Source of the DNA: an uncultured Eubacteriales bacterium
Lineage (GTDB): Bacteria > Bacillota > Clostridia > Oscillospirales > Acutalibacteraceae
Assembly (NCBI GenBank): GCA_900321515.1
Contig: ONWI01000023.1
Location: 1-14,132 of the forward strand
Direction of reading: 5' to 3'
DNA: 14,132 nucleotides
This document shows, piece after piece, positions 6,681 to 13,983 of this stretch. A program made the translations under genes and the position numbers. The notes beneath the pieces are model-generated. The model made no database searches and was not told the DNA's origin. It was given only the letters and a program-made list of their open reading frames with translations. Numbering within the stretch: the stretch's first letter is position 1; each line of letters opens with the position of its first letter.

Positions 6681-7484
6681 ATGAATATTTCGACTTTATG
6701 CGAAAAAATCAGTCTTCAACCCGTCATGCGCTCCCGTATGCTTGCTTTTTCGGAAAAATATGATTTTTCCTTGGCGGAACACCTGTTACAGACTTTCCGA
6801 TGCTACGAAAAGATGACGGAAGCGCTGACAGAGTTGCAGATGTTGTTGGGGGACGATCCGGACGGCGTTAAAATTCTTGCGTGTATGCTGAAAGCGTCGG
6901 CCGATGCGTATGAGCTTTACCGGCAAAAGGGCGTCAGTGACAAAATCTATGTGGATACAATGAAATGTTATACCCGTTTCATTGACGAAACCTTCCGGAT
7001 GACAGGCAGACTGTATTTTGACCGCTATTGGTGGACGACGCGTCAAGCCGGTTGCCACCTTTTCCGAATCGGCGAGCTGGAATATGAAATGAAGCATATT
7101 GACGGACAAATAGTGATAGGCATTCATATCCCGTCCGACGCGGATTTTTCGCCTTCCGCCGTTGATGCGTCGCTGCGGGGTGCAAGGGAATTTTTCGCGG
7201 AGCATTATCCCACGCTCTCAAATGCCGAATATCGCTGTCATTCGTGGCTGTTGGACAGCCAGTTGAAGGGAATGCTGAACGGGCATTCCAATATTCTCAG
7301 CTTTCAGAGCCGCTTTGAGATTTTTGATCAGGGCGAAATCGGAACGGATTTTTTAGAATGGCTGTTCCATACAAGATCAGAGGATGTTTCCTCGTTGCCT
7401 GAAAATACATCACTGCAGAGGAATGTGAAGCGACATCTTGCGTCGGGCGGGGTGATCAGAAACGCTTACGGTCGCTTGAAATGA
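6681..7484 (+). CDS. Acyltransferase-like protein (probable NAT_N + GNAT_C type)
   Basis: 267 residues, soluble, no signal peptide. The N-terminal ~110 residues are helical, and the C-terminal part looks like the diverged GNAT module seen in Firmicutes 'acyltransferase domain-containing' proteins: FDRYWWTTRQAGCHLFRIG, then LEYEMKH, then the strand-like VIGIHIPSDADFSP, and later the helix region AREFFAEHYP and CHSWLLD. I match this pattern from memory of the family (NAT_N / GNAT_C domains); the substrate is unknown. GGAG at 6669-6672 is eight bases before the ATG. It is 18 bp behind argD and 21 bp ahead of a membrane-protein gene, so it is probably co-transcribed with argB-argD. By eye this gene is somewhat more T-rich than the arg genes. 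Confidence 0.65.
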   Translation: MNISTLCEKISLQPVMRSRMLAFSEKYDFSLAEHLLQTFRCYEKMTEALTELQMLLGDDPDGVKILACMLKASADAYELYRQKGVSDKIYVDTMKCYTRFIDETFRMTGRLYFDRYWWTTRQAGCHLFRIGELEYEMKHIDGQIVIGIHIPSDADFSPSAVDASLRGAREFFAEHYPTLSNAEYRCHSWLLDSQLKGMLNGHSNILSFQSRFEIFDQGEIGTDFLEWLFHTRSEDVSSLPENTSLQRNVKRHLASGGVIRNAYGRLK

Positions 7485-7505
7485 TAAAAACGGAGGAGTT
7501 TGGTG

Positions 7506-7955
7506 ATGAAATACACATCGGCAATTTCGGATAAAAAACGGATGATGCTCGGTTCTGTTGCGATGTTCGGCTGGCTGGCTTCTATCGGGGGCTTGATTTT
7601 CTATATGGTAAGCGGAGCGGAGGGGCTTGGAACGGTGGTACTTTCTGTGATATTTTTGTTCAATTGCCTTTCTGTGCTTTTTGTTTTGATCGGACTGATT
7701 GAAATCATCTCTCAGAGAATCCGCAAACGGACTCGTACGATTTCAAAAGGCAACCTGATTTTCGGCTTTGGGTTCGCCGTTTTCGGCTCGCTTGCGGGAT
7801 TTGTGTGCAGCGGCGCGGCGGTCCTGATTGACTTCATATGGCTTTATGAAGGCGGCGCCTGCTTTGCCGCGCAGTGCGTGATGGCAGACGCCTCGCTGGT
7901 TGGCTTTGCCTTTGGATTGCCGATTCTGCGCTCCTTCAAGCTGGAGAAGGAATAA
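7506..7955 (+). CDS. Hypothetical four-helix membrane protein
   Basis: 149 residues from ATG 7506. Hydrophobic segments at about 14-35, 43-68, 84-108 and, more weakly, 119-141; a basic loop RIRKRTRTISKG (71-82) between helices 2 and 3 is probably cytoplasmic. No family recognised. A strong GGAGGAG (7492-7498) precedes three in-frame candidate starts, TTG 7500, GTG 7503 and ATG 7506. The ATG gives a seven-base spacing and is preferred. It lies in the same close-packed run as argD, the acyltransferase-like gene and the GH13 gene (27 bp before the latter), but nothing in it suggests a role in arginine synthesis. Confidence 0.75.
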   Translation: MKYTSAISDKKRMMLGSVAMFGWLASIGGLIFYMVSGAEGLGTVVLSVIFLFNCLSVLFVLIGLIEIISQRIRKRTRTISKGNLIFGFGFAVFGSLAGFVCSGAAVLIDFIWLYEGGACFAAQCVMADASLVGFAFGLPILRSFKLEKE

Positions 7956-7982
7956 AGAAAAATATCCTGTGAGGTGTCTGTT

Positions 7983-9752
7983 ATGATCAATATTTCCGCG
8001 ATAAGACACAGAAGCACGGTTAACATGTGCTATTCTGCCGACAAAGATACTGCGGTTGTCCGGCTTCATACCGGCAGAGATATTGAAAAGGCGTGCATTG
8101 TCTGCGACGACCCGTTCATCCACTGGCTGAAAGGACAGGAAAAATGGGACGGTGTCAGGCATCCCATGACGCTTTCCATGGAACTGGAAAATCACCTGAT
8201 ATGGGAATTCAGAGTAAAGCCACCCTACAAGCGTTTGCAATATTATTTTGAGGTGTACGCCGGAGAGGAAAGCCTTCTGGTCTACGACAACAAAGTCTGC
8301 GACGCAAAAAAGCCGGACAAAACATCCAAACAGTGCTTCAAGCTGCCGTGGATGAATCCCTCGGACGTGATTGCGCCGCCCGCCTGGGTGAAGGATACCG
8401 TGTGGTACCAGATCATGCCGGACCGGTTCTGTCGCGCCGGAGAGCCTGACAAAAGGTTTGTCGAGTGGGGAAAATTCGTGAAGCCGGGCAGGGGCATTCA
8501 TGGGGAGTTTTACGGCGGCGACCTGAATGGCGTTGCGCAGCGGCTTCCGTATCTGCATGAATTGGGAATAAACGGCATATACTTCACCCCAATATTCCTT
8601 TCCGACAGCTATCACCGCTACAACACTTTCGATTACGATATGATCGATCCGATTCTCGGCAGCGAGGATGATATGAAGGAGCTTGTAAGGCAGGCGCATT
8701 CGCTGGGTATACGCATAATGCTCGACGGCGTTTTCAATCACTGCGGCACGGAGTTCTTCGCTTGGAAGGACGTGCTGCAAAAGGGCAGGAATTCAGAATA
8801 TTACAACTGGTTCTTCATCAACAGCGACGATCTTGATCAGTCACGCTTTGACACTGCCGACGGCAGATATTTCACATTTTCCTTTGTGGGATTAATGCCC
8901 AAGCTCAATACAAACAATCCGGAAGTCATCAGATACTTCTGTGATATCTGTTCCCACTGGGTGAGGGATTGGGATATCGACGGCGTTCGCTTCGACGTGG
9001 GCGACGAGATTTCGCATACATTCCTGCGAGAGCTGAGAAGAACTCTGAAATCCATAAAGCCTGACCTGTTCCTGCTCGGCGAAATATGGTTCGACTCTAT
9101 GCCGTGGCTGGAGGGTGATGAATACGATTCGGTCATGAATTATCCTGCTTACAACTGCGTGAATGACTTTGAAAGGGAGCGGGAGCTTTCTTCAGTAGAT
9201 TTCATGCATTCTCTCAACGTCTGCCGCGCCATGTACCCTGAGCAGGTCACAGAGGTCCTTTTCAATTTCATCGACACTCACGACACAATTCGCATCTCGG
9301 AGGAATGCAAGGGTAACAACGACCTTCTGCTGCAAAAGCTGACAATGCTTTTCACCCTGCCAGGAACACCCTGCATATATTACGGTACAGAGATTGCCCT
9401 GAGGGGCAGGGAGAAATGGGAAAACCGGAGCTGTATGCCATGGGACGAAATCGACAGCGGCCAATACGCAGAGATTTTCGGTGAGGTCAGCTGGTTGATA
9501 AAGCTGCGCCATGAGTGCGAACCGCTCAAAGGATCTTATATCGGATTTATACATCACAGTGATTGTCCAAGAATGCTTCACTATGAAAGAAGCGCTGAGA
9601 ATTCTGATAAAAAAATCGGAGTTTGCCTCAACTGCGGCAATGAGGAATTTTTATTCAAAGCCGAGGGAAACGTGCTTTTCAGCCGTCTTTATGATGGGAA
9701 GAGGATTCTTCCAAACGGAACGGTTATTTATGAAACGGTAACGGAAAAATAA
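7983..9752 (+). CDS. GH13 neopullulanase/cyclomaltodextrinase-type enzyme
   Basis: 589-residue alpha-amylase-family enzyme, cytoplasmic (no signal peptide), expected to hydrolyse maltodextrins, cyclodextrins or pullulan-type glucans imported or released from glycogen. Residues ~1-125 look like the N-terminal beta-sandwich (CBM34-like) of this subgroup. The barrel then starts at VWYQIMPDRF (140-149). Conserved regions: I DGVFNH at 248-253; II GVRFDVGDE at 334-342 with nucleophile Asp338; III LLGEIW with acid/base Glu367; IV FIDTHD at 429-434 with His433-Asp434. Region II and the following ISH, plus GEIWFDSMPWL and SVMNYP, fit GH13 subfamily 20. The start is ATG 7983, six bases after GAGGTG; the GTG at 7974 lies inside that Shine-Dalgarno. 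It is the last gene of the argB-led run, metabolically unrelated to arginine. Confidence 0.93.
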   Translation: MINISAIRHRSTVNMCYSADKDTAVVRLHTGRDIEKACIVCDDPFIHWLKGQEKWDGVRHPMTLSMELENHLIWEFRVKPPYKRLQYYFEVYAGEESLLVYDNKVCDAKKPDKTSKQCFKLPWMNPSDVIAPPAWVKDTVWYQIMPDRFCRAGEPDKRFVEWGKFVKPGRGIHGEFYGGDLNGVAQRLPYLHELGINGIYFTPIFLSDSYHRYNTFDYDMIDPILGSEDDMKELVRQAHSLGIRIMLDGVFNHCGTEFFAWKDVLQKGRNSEYYNWFFINSDDLDQSRFDTADGRYFTFSFVGLMPKLNTNNPEVIRYFCDICSHWVRDWDIDGVRFDVGDEISHTFLRELRRTLKSIKPDLFLLGEIWFDSMPWLEGDEYDSVMNYPAYNCVNDFERERELSSVDFMHSLNVCRAMYPEQVTEVLFNFIDTHDTIRISEECKGNNDLLLQKLTMLFTLPGTPCIYYGTEIALRGREKWENRSCMPWDEIDSGQYAEIFGEVSWLIKLRHECEPLKGSYIGFIHHSDCPRMLHYERSAENSDKKIGVCLNCGNEEFLFKAEGNVLFSRLYDGKRILPNGTVIYETVTEK

Positions 9753-9835
9753 AATCTTCCTGTGATACTCTGTGCCGGCCGAGATGATGTCAATAGAGAT
9801 ACGTCAGCAGGCTCTTAGAAAGGCGGTAAATTGTC

Positions 9836-10360
9836 ATGCCGATATTCAGCCATAATTTTTCAGGGCTGTTTCTGAGTGGAAACAAACGCAGCGCAAAGTC
9901 CGAGCCTTTTGTTATTGATGATCTGCTTGGCAGATTCACATTGACCGACCCAAAAAAGAAAACCTCCTATTGTGGTGATATAGAATTGCTCGGCAGAAGC
10001 GTCACGGTTTTTGTGGAAACAGACGGCAAAGAGGAAAAGACAGCCTTTGCCTCTTTGAATAACCTTCGCGCCTTCGCCGCGAACGCATCCGACTGGGACG
10101 CGAGAATAAAGAAATTTGCCGCAGACCATTTTGCAAACAAAGACGGCACGATCGAAACTTGGGGCGGCTGCGATGACAGGGAGGGCGAGACTATCTCAAA
10201 AGATGAATTCATGCGCCGCATTAGTATGAATTTCATTCAGTTCTACAGCGACGGCAGCATATTCTTAGACTACAGCCTCGACAATATGTTCACCGACCAC
10301 GGACTTGGTGTAAACGCCGACATTTCGGGAAAGATTGAATCATGTTTCCTGTGGGGATGA
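9836..10360 (+). CDS. DUF2262-like protein
   Basis: 174 residues, soluble, no signal peptide. The pattern DDLLGRFTLTD (28-38), then a predicted strand with LGRSVTVFVETD, a helical middle with WDARIKKFAADHF, then ISKDEFMRRISMNFIQFYSDGSIFLDYS and HGLGVNADISGKIESC at the end, resembles DUF2262-type proteins (leading LG-x-F-x-L, central helix, terminal H-x-I/L-x-V...G). Family recognition is from memory and moderate. Function is unknown; relatives are often found near polymorphic-toxin immunity genes, but no toxin gene is visible here. Start supported by AAAGGCGG at 9819-9826, nine bases upstream. It stands 83 bp after the GH13 gene and 163 bp before argC. Confidence 0.65.
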   Translation: MPIFSHNFSGLFLSGNKRSAKSEPFVIDDLLGRFTLTDPKKKTSYCGDIELLGRSVTVFVETDGKEEKTAFASLNNLRAFAANASDWDARIKKFAADHFANKDGTIETWGGCDDREGETISKDEFMRRISMNFIQFYSDGSIFLDYSLDNMFTDHGLGVNADISGKIESCFLWG

Positions 10361-10401
10361 AGCACGCAGCGAGACTGAACATATCCATAGATAATAAATG
10401 A

Positions 10402-10439
10402 TTGTAAATGTTGCAATTACGTTATTCTGGTGATATATT
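10402..10439 (+). promoter_or_regulatory. argC promoter with overlapping palindrome
   Basis: TTGCAA (10411-10416), a 17-base spacer, then TATATT (10434-10439) preceded by TGA, which makes an extended -10. Spacing and hexamers fit a housekeeping promoter. TTGTA (10402-10406) and TGCAA (10412-10416) form an imperfect inverted repeat covering the -35. It shares TTGCAA with the palindrome before argB, so it could be an ArgR operator. The argC leader would then be about 80 bases long. Confidence 0.5.
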
Positions 10440-10481
10440 ATGAATATAAGCATCTGAAGGGAAGTCCATTGACCTTTGATG

Positions 10482-10493
10482 GATTTATAAATC
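10482..10493. repeat. 12-bp perfect palindrome in argC leader
   Basis: GATTTATAAATC is a perfect dyad 31 bases upstream of the argC start, downstream of the candidate promoter. Such a site could bind a dimeric repressor, but AT-rich palindromes of this length also arise by chance. Confidence 0.3.
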
Positions 10494-10523
10494 AAAATAT
10501 CAAATAGACAGGATTGACAGCAA

Positions 10524-11474
10524 ATGGGAAAAACAAAAATCTTCATTGACGGCAGCGAAGGCACAACCGGACTGCGCATATTCGAACGCTTCAAAGAGCG
10601 CGACGACGTGGAGCTGCTTCAGATTGACAGCGGACTGCGCAAGGATCTCGCTGAGAGAAAGCGCCTGATCAATTCCTCGGATATAACTTTTCTCTGTCTG
10701 CCCGATGCGGCGGCGAAAGAATCGGTCAGCCTTGTGGAAAACGAAAACGTCCGTATCATTGACACCTCCACCGCACACCGCACGGAAAGCGGCTGGGCTT
10801 ACGGTTTTCCGGAATTGTCCCCCGCGCACAGGGAGGCAATCAAAACAGGCAAACGGATTGCCGTTCCCGGATGCCACGCGAGCGGTTTCATCGGGGTGGT
10901 CTATCCGCTGATTGCCGGCGGCATTCTGCCGAAGGATTACCCGTTTTCCGCCTTTTCGCTGACCGGCTACAGCGGAGGCGGCAAGAAGATGATTGCTGAA
11001 TATGAATCCGAAAACAGACACAGCGATATCGACGCGCCGAGAGAATACGCCCTCACCCAGCAGCACAAGCACCTCAGAGAGATGGCGATTGTGACGGGGA
11101 TGGAAAGGCCTCCGCTTTTTTCTCCGATTGTCGCCGATTATTACAGCGGAATGGTGGTGTCCGTGCCGCTCTATGCCGATTATTTTACGGATTTCAAGGA
11201 TCCGATGATGCTGGCGGCGTTCTATGCCGGTTATTACCAGGGCGAGAAATTCATCAAGGTGGATGAGACTGGCGGCGCGGATTTATACGGTGGAATGCTG
11301 GCGGGCAATTCCCTCTCCGGCTGGGACGGAATGAAAATCTACGTCACAGGAAATGAAGAGAGAATCGTCGTTTCGGCACAGTTCGACAATCTCGGCAAAG
11401 GCGCTTCCGGAGCCGCAATCCAGTGCCTCAACATTATGCTCGGCTGCGACGAGGCAAAGGGTCTGAATGTATGA
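10524..11474 (+). CDS. argC: N-acetyl-gamma-glutamyl-phosphate reductase, short (type 2) form
   Basis: NADPH-dependent reduction of N-acetylglutamyl phosphate to the semialdehyde, the step between ArgB and ArgD. 316 residues, against ~345 for the common form. It matches the shorter type-2 class: the nucleotide-binding start is FIDGSEGTTGLRI (7-19) instead of GATGYAG. Catalytic Cys117 lies in VPGCHASG; STAHRTESGWAYGFPEL precedes it and SLTGYSGGGKKMI follows. Shine-Dalgarno is weak (AGGA, 10510-10513, ten bases upstream). argC is separated from argJBD by 4 kb of non-arginine genes, whereas argC usually leads the cluster. The sirtuin gene follows 57 bp downstream. Confidence 0.95.
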   Translation: MGKTKIFIDGSEGTTGLRIFERFKERDDVELLQIDSGLRKDLAERKRLINSSDITFLCLPDAAAKESVSLVENENVRIIDTSTAHRTESGWAYGFPELSPAHREAIKTGKRIAVPGCHASGFIGVVYPLIAGGILPKDYPFSAFSLTGYSGGGKKMIAEYESENRHSDIDAPREYALTQQHKHLREMAIVTGMERPPLFSPIVADYYSGMVVSVPLYADYFTDFKDPMMLAAFYAGYYQGEKFIKVDETGGADLYGGMLAGNSLSGWDGMKIYVTGNEERIVVSAQFDNLGKGASGAAIQCLNIMLGCDEAKGLNV

Positions 11475-11531
11475 CGCGGCATTTGCTCCGGACTGTGATC
11501 TTTATATTAATTTAAAAGGCGGTGCTTAAAA

Positions 11532-12275
11532 ATGGCAAATCAGACTGTTTCGACAAATCTCAACCCAAAGATTCTGAAATTCAAGACATTGGTAGAGGAA
11601 AGCCCGAATATTGTCTTCTTCGGCGGCGCGGGCGTTTCTACCGAGAGCGGAATCCCCGATTTCCGCAGCAAGGACGGGCTTTACAACCAGAAGTACGACT
11701 ATCCACCCGAGCAGATTCTCAGCCGCACGTTCTTTGACAGAATGACGGAAGAATTTTACCGATTCTATAGAGACAAGCTTAATTCGCTGAAATATGAGCC
11801 TAATATCACCCATTTCAAGCTCGCCGAATTGGAAAAACAGGGCAAGCTCACCGCGGTAGTTACCCAGAATATCGACGGTCTGCACCAGAAGGCAGGCTCT
11901 AAAAGGGTTCTGGAACTGCACGGCAGTGTGCTTCGCAATTACTGCATGAAATGCGGCAAGTTCCACAGCGCCCGCGAGGTGTTCGGCAGCAAGGGCATTC
12001 CGAGGTGCGAATGCGGAGGCGTGATCAAGCCGGACGTTGTGCTGTATGAGGAATCGCTGGATAACCGTGTGATAGAGCAGTCCATCAATGCCATCGCTCA
12101 GGCGGATATGCTGATAGTTGCGGGTACATCTCTGACGGTTTACCCGGCAAGCGGACTTATCAATTACTTCCGGGGCGAAAATCTGGTGCTGATCAACCGC
12201 GACGCGACTCCATACGACGGTAAAGCTGACCTTGTGATAAACGAAAGTCTGGGCAAGGTTTTCTCCGCGCTGTGA
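11532..12275 (+). CDS. Sir2-family NAD+-dependent protein deacylase (sirtuin)
   Basis: 247 residues, cytoplasmic. Removes acetyl or related groups from lysines using NAD+, giving nicotinamide and O-acyl-ADP-ribose. Landmarks: GGAGVSTESGIPDFRS at 31-46 (NAD+ binding, G-A-G-x-S...G-I-P-D-F-R), TQNIDGLHQKAG at 111-122, catalytic His130 in ELHGS, zinc cysteines C138, C141, C159 and C161, and GTSLTVYPA at 198-206. The lysine-acetylated substrates are unknown. The Ala/Tyr/Arg features that mark desuccinylases (Y-x-x-R) are not evident. Start supported by AAAGGCGGTG, with AGGCGG at 11517-11522. It lies 57 bp behind argC and so is probably co-transcribed with it; argF downstream has its own promoter. 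Confidence 0.95.
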   Translation: MANQTVSTNLNPKILKFKTLVEESPNIVFFGGAGVSTESGIPDFRSKDGLYNQKYDYPPEQILSRTFFDRMTEEFYRFYRDKLNSLKYEPNITHFKLAELEKQGKLTAVVTQNIDGLHQKAGSKRVLELHGSVLRNYCMKCGKFHSAREVFGSKGIPRCECGGVIKPDVVLYEESLDNRVIEQSINAIAQADMLIVAGTSLTVYPASGLINYFRGENLVLINRDATPYDGKADLVINESLGKVFSAL

Positions 12276-12373
12276 TTTTTAATTTTCCTTTTTAAATTCA
12301 TTCAACAGTCGTGAGTTTCCGTAGGATATATTCTATTTTTTCATATAATATTCAATATTTTTTCTATTATGTA

Positions 12374-12407
12374 TGTTATAATATCATTTACGAATTAAAA
12401 ATAGTTA
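12374..12407 (+). promoter_or_regulatory. argF promoter with possible ARG box
   Basis: TGTTATAAT (12374-12382) is an extended -10 element with a perfect TATAAT; no convincing -35 is seen, which extended -10 promoters can tolerate. Immediately downstream, TACGAATTAAAAATAGTTA (12389-12407) matches the ARG-box pattern (TGAAT-4 A/T-ATTCA) in the left half and centre but has about four mismatches. It would cover the transcription start. The surrounding 12276-12410 is strongly AT-rich and contains nothing else I recognise. Confidence 0.45.
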
Positions 12408-12423
12408 CATGGAGGTTATTCGA

Positions 12424-13335
12424 ATGAACCATCTGCTGAAAATGCTTGATCTGACTTCAACTCAGATCAACGATATACTCAATCTTGCCGATCAGCTCAA
12501 ATATGAGCAGAAACACGGCATCAGCCACCGTTTGCTTGAGGGCAAGACCCTGGGCATGATATTCCAGAAATCTTCCACCCGCACCAGAGTTTCATTTGAG
12601 GTGGGCATGTACCAGCTCGGCGGTCAGGCGCTCTTCCTTTCGTCCCACGATCTCCAGATCGGCAGAGGCGAGCCTGTGGAGGACACTGCCCGTGTGCTTT
12701 CGCGTTATCTTGACGCCATCATGATTCGCACATATGAGCAGCGCGAAGTGGAGGATCTTGCCAAGTACGGCTCGATTCCGATCATCAACGGTCTTACTGA
12801 TTTTGCCCATCCCTGTCAGGTGCTCGCAGACCTCATGACAATCCGTGAGGTCAAGGGCAGACTCGACGGCTTGAAGCTCTGTTTCATCGGCGACGGCAAC
12901 AACATGATGAATTCCCTCATTGTCGGCGCTCTCAAGTGCGGCATGAAGGTTGCCGTGGCTTGTCCCGAGGGCTATGAGCCTGACCGTTCGGTCATTGAAT
13001 TTGCCGCGCAGGTGGGTGGCTTTGAGATGTACCGCGATCCCAGGGGCGCGGCGCGCGCTGCCGATGTTGTGATTACCGATGTGTGGGCTTCCATGGGTCA
13101 GGAAGAAGAAGCGGCTCAGCGCAGGGCGATATTTGCCGGCTTCCAGATCAACGACGAGGTTATGAAGTACGCAAAGAGCGACGCAATGGTACTGCACTGT
13201 CTGCCGGCTCACAGGGGCGAGGAAATCACCTCGGCCATGCTCGAAGCTCACGCCAACGAGATATTCGAGGAGGCGGAGAACCGTCTGCACGCTCAGAAGG
13301 CAGTTCTTGTCAAGCTGCTCGGCGAGAAGAAGTAA
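12424..13335 (+). CDS. argF: Ornithine carbamoyltransferase (anabolic)
   Basis: Joins ornithine and carbamoyl phosphate to citrulline. 303 residues, full length for the family. Landmarks: carbamoyl-phosphate site STRTR at 51-55, HPCQ at 129-132, ornithine-loop DVWASMG at 219-225, and HCLPAHRGEE at 258-267 with the active-site Cys259. The start is ATG 12424, seven bases after GGAGGT (12411-12416); an in-frame ATG at 12409 overlaps the Shine-Dalgarno region and is unlikely. It has its own promoter and a strong terminator, so it can be transcribed alone. The anabolic assignment comes from the biosynthetic context. Confidence 0.96.
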   Translation: MNHLLKMLDLTSTQINDILNLADQLKYEQKHGISHRLLEGKTLGMIFQKSSTRTRVSFEVGMYQLGGQALFLSSHDLQIGRGEPVEDTARVLSRYLDAIMIRTYEQREVEDLAKYGSIPIINGLTDFAHPCQVLADLMTIREVKGRLDGLKLCFIGDGNNMMNSLIVGALKCGMKVAVACPEGYEPDRSVIEFAAQVGGFEMYRDPRGAARAADVVITDVWASMGQEEEAAQRRAIFAGFQINDEVMKYAKSDAMVLHCLPAHRGEEITSAMLEAHANEIFEEAENRLHAQKAVLVKLLGEKK

Positions 13336-13361
13336 ATCTTATTCCAATATTCAAATCCAGT

Positions 13362-13408
13362 ATCCGGCTGTGTGTGTTTCCAGGAAAAACGCGCGCTGCC
13401 GGATTTTT
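13362..13408 (+). terminator. Intrinsic terminator after argF
   Basis: ATCCGGC (13362-13368) pairs with GCCGGAT (13398-13404). Inside a single T/T mismatch, GTGTGTG (13370-13376) pairs with CGCGCGC (13390-13396) through alternating G-C and U-G pairs. TTT/AAA may extend the inner stem. Five Ts (13404-13408) follow. A long stem plus T-run 27 bp after the argF stop is a convincing rho-independent terminator. Confidence 0.8.
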
Positions 13409-13488
13409 ATCATTTTGTCTATTTACAAATTATTCATACTTTTTTCTGTTCTGACGCGTGTTATCTGTGTAAGGAGGGATTCATTGCC

Positions 13489-13983
13489 ATGACAACACCC
13501 GAAGAAATCATCGCCAGGTATTCCACACTGGTGATGAACATAGCACGGTCGCGCGTCAATTTTTCTGATGCTGATGACGTTTATCAGGAGGTATTTTACC
13601 GCTACATAGACAAGGAACCGCGCTTTAAGGACGAGCAGCATGCCAAGGCTTGGTTTATCCGTGTGACATGCAACATCATCAACAGCATGTACCGCAAATC
13701 GGAGCTGAAAGACCGTATCGACATGCCTGATGAAAATATGTGCGACATCATTTCAGACAAGGACTTTGCCGCCGAAGCGGAGAAAAAAGCTGATTTTGAA
13801 AACCGCATTGCCAGACTGGGCGCCAAGGAAAAGGCTGTGCTTATGCTCTATTTCGACTGTGGGTACAATGTGAGGGAAATTGCCGCGATTTACCGCGTGA
13901 CGGAAAGCGTGATCAAGCGGCTTCTGATGAAGGCAAAGAGAGACTATCGTAATATCGGGGAAAAGGAGGAAGATAACAAATGA
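13489..13983 (+). CDS. ECF-type RNA polymerase sigma factor (sigma-70 family)
   Basis: 164 residues. Region 2 spans about 11-70 (YSTLVMNIARSRV, then DADDVYQEVFYRYI contacting core polymerase and the -10, then AKAWFIRVTCNIINSMYR). Region 4 spans about 105-155 (RIARLGAKEKAVLMLYFDCGYNVREIAAIYRVTESVIKRLLMKAKRDYR), a helix-turn-helix that reads the -35. No region 3, as expected for ECF factors. The start is ATG 13489 behind AAGGAGG (13471-13477, 11-base spacing); the in-frame ATG at 13372 would begin inside the argF terminator and is rejected. The stop overlaps the next gene's ATG (ATGA), indicating translational coupling with a probable anti-sigma partner. Target promoters and inducing signal are unknown. 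Confidence 0.9.
   Translation: MTTPEEIIARYSTLVMNIARSRVNFSDADDVYQEVFYRYIDKEPRFKDEQHAKAWFIRVTCNIINSMYRKSELKDRIDMPDENMCDIISDKDFAAEAEKKADFENRIARLGAKEKAVLMLYFDCGYNVREIAAIYRVTESVIKRLLMKAKRDYRNIGEKEEDNK

Noticed and set aside
7743..8780. Antisense frame (345 codons) opposite the membrane protein and GH13 gene
   Set aside because: Spans two real genes on the other strand and has no recognisable domain.
10469..10497. TTGACC as a second argC -35
   Set aside because: The only TATAAA is 11 bases away, too close, and the correctly spaced hexamer is TCAAAA.
13415..13442. TTGTCT-16-TACTTT as the sigma-factor promoter
   Set aside because: Both hexamers match poorly; ECF genes often use their own promoter type, which cannot be identified from one site.
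13083..13454. Alternative + frame inside and beyond the 3' end of argF
   Set aside because: Overlaps argF and its terminator; composition is Gly/Arg/Ser-rich as expected for a shifted frame.
13372..13488. Upstream start for the sigma factor at ATG 13372
   Set aside because: Would begin within the argF terminator stem; the 39 extra residues do not resemble sigma region 2, and AAGGAGG supports ATG 13489.
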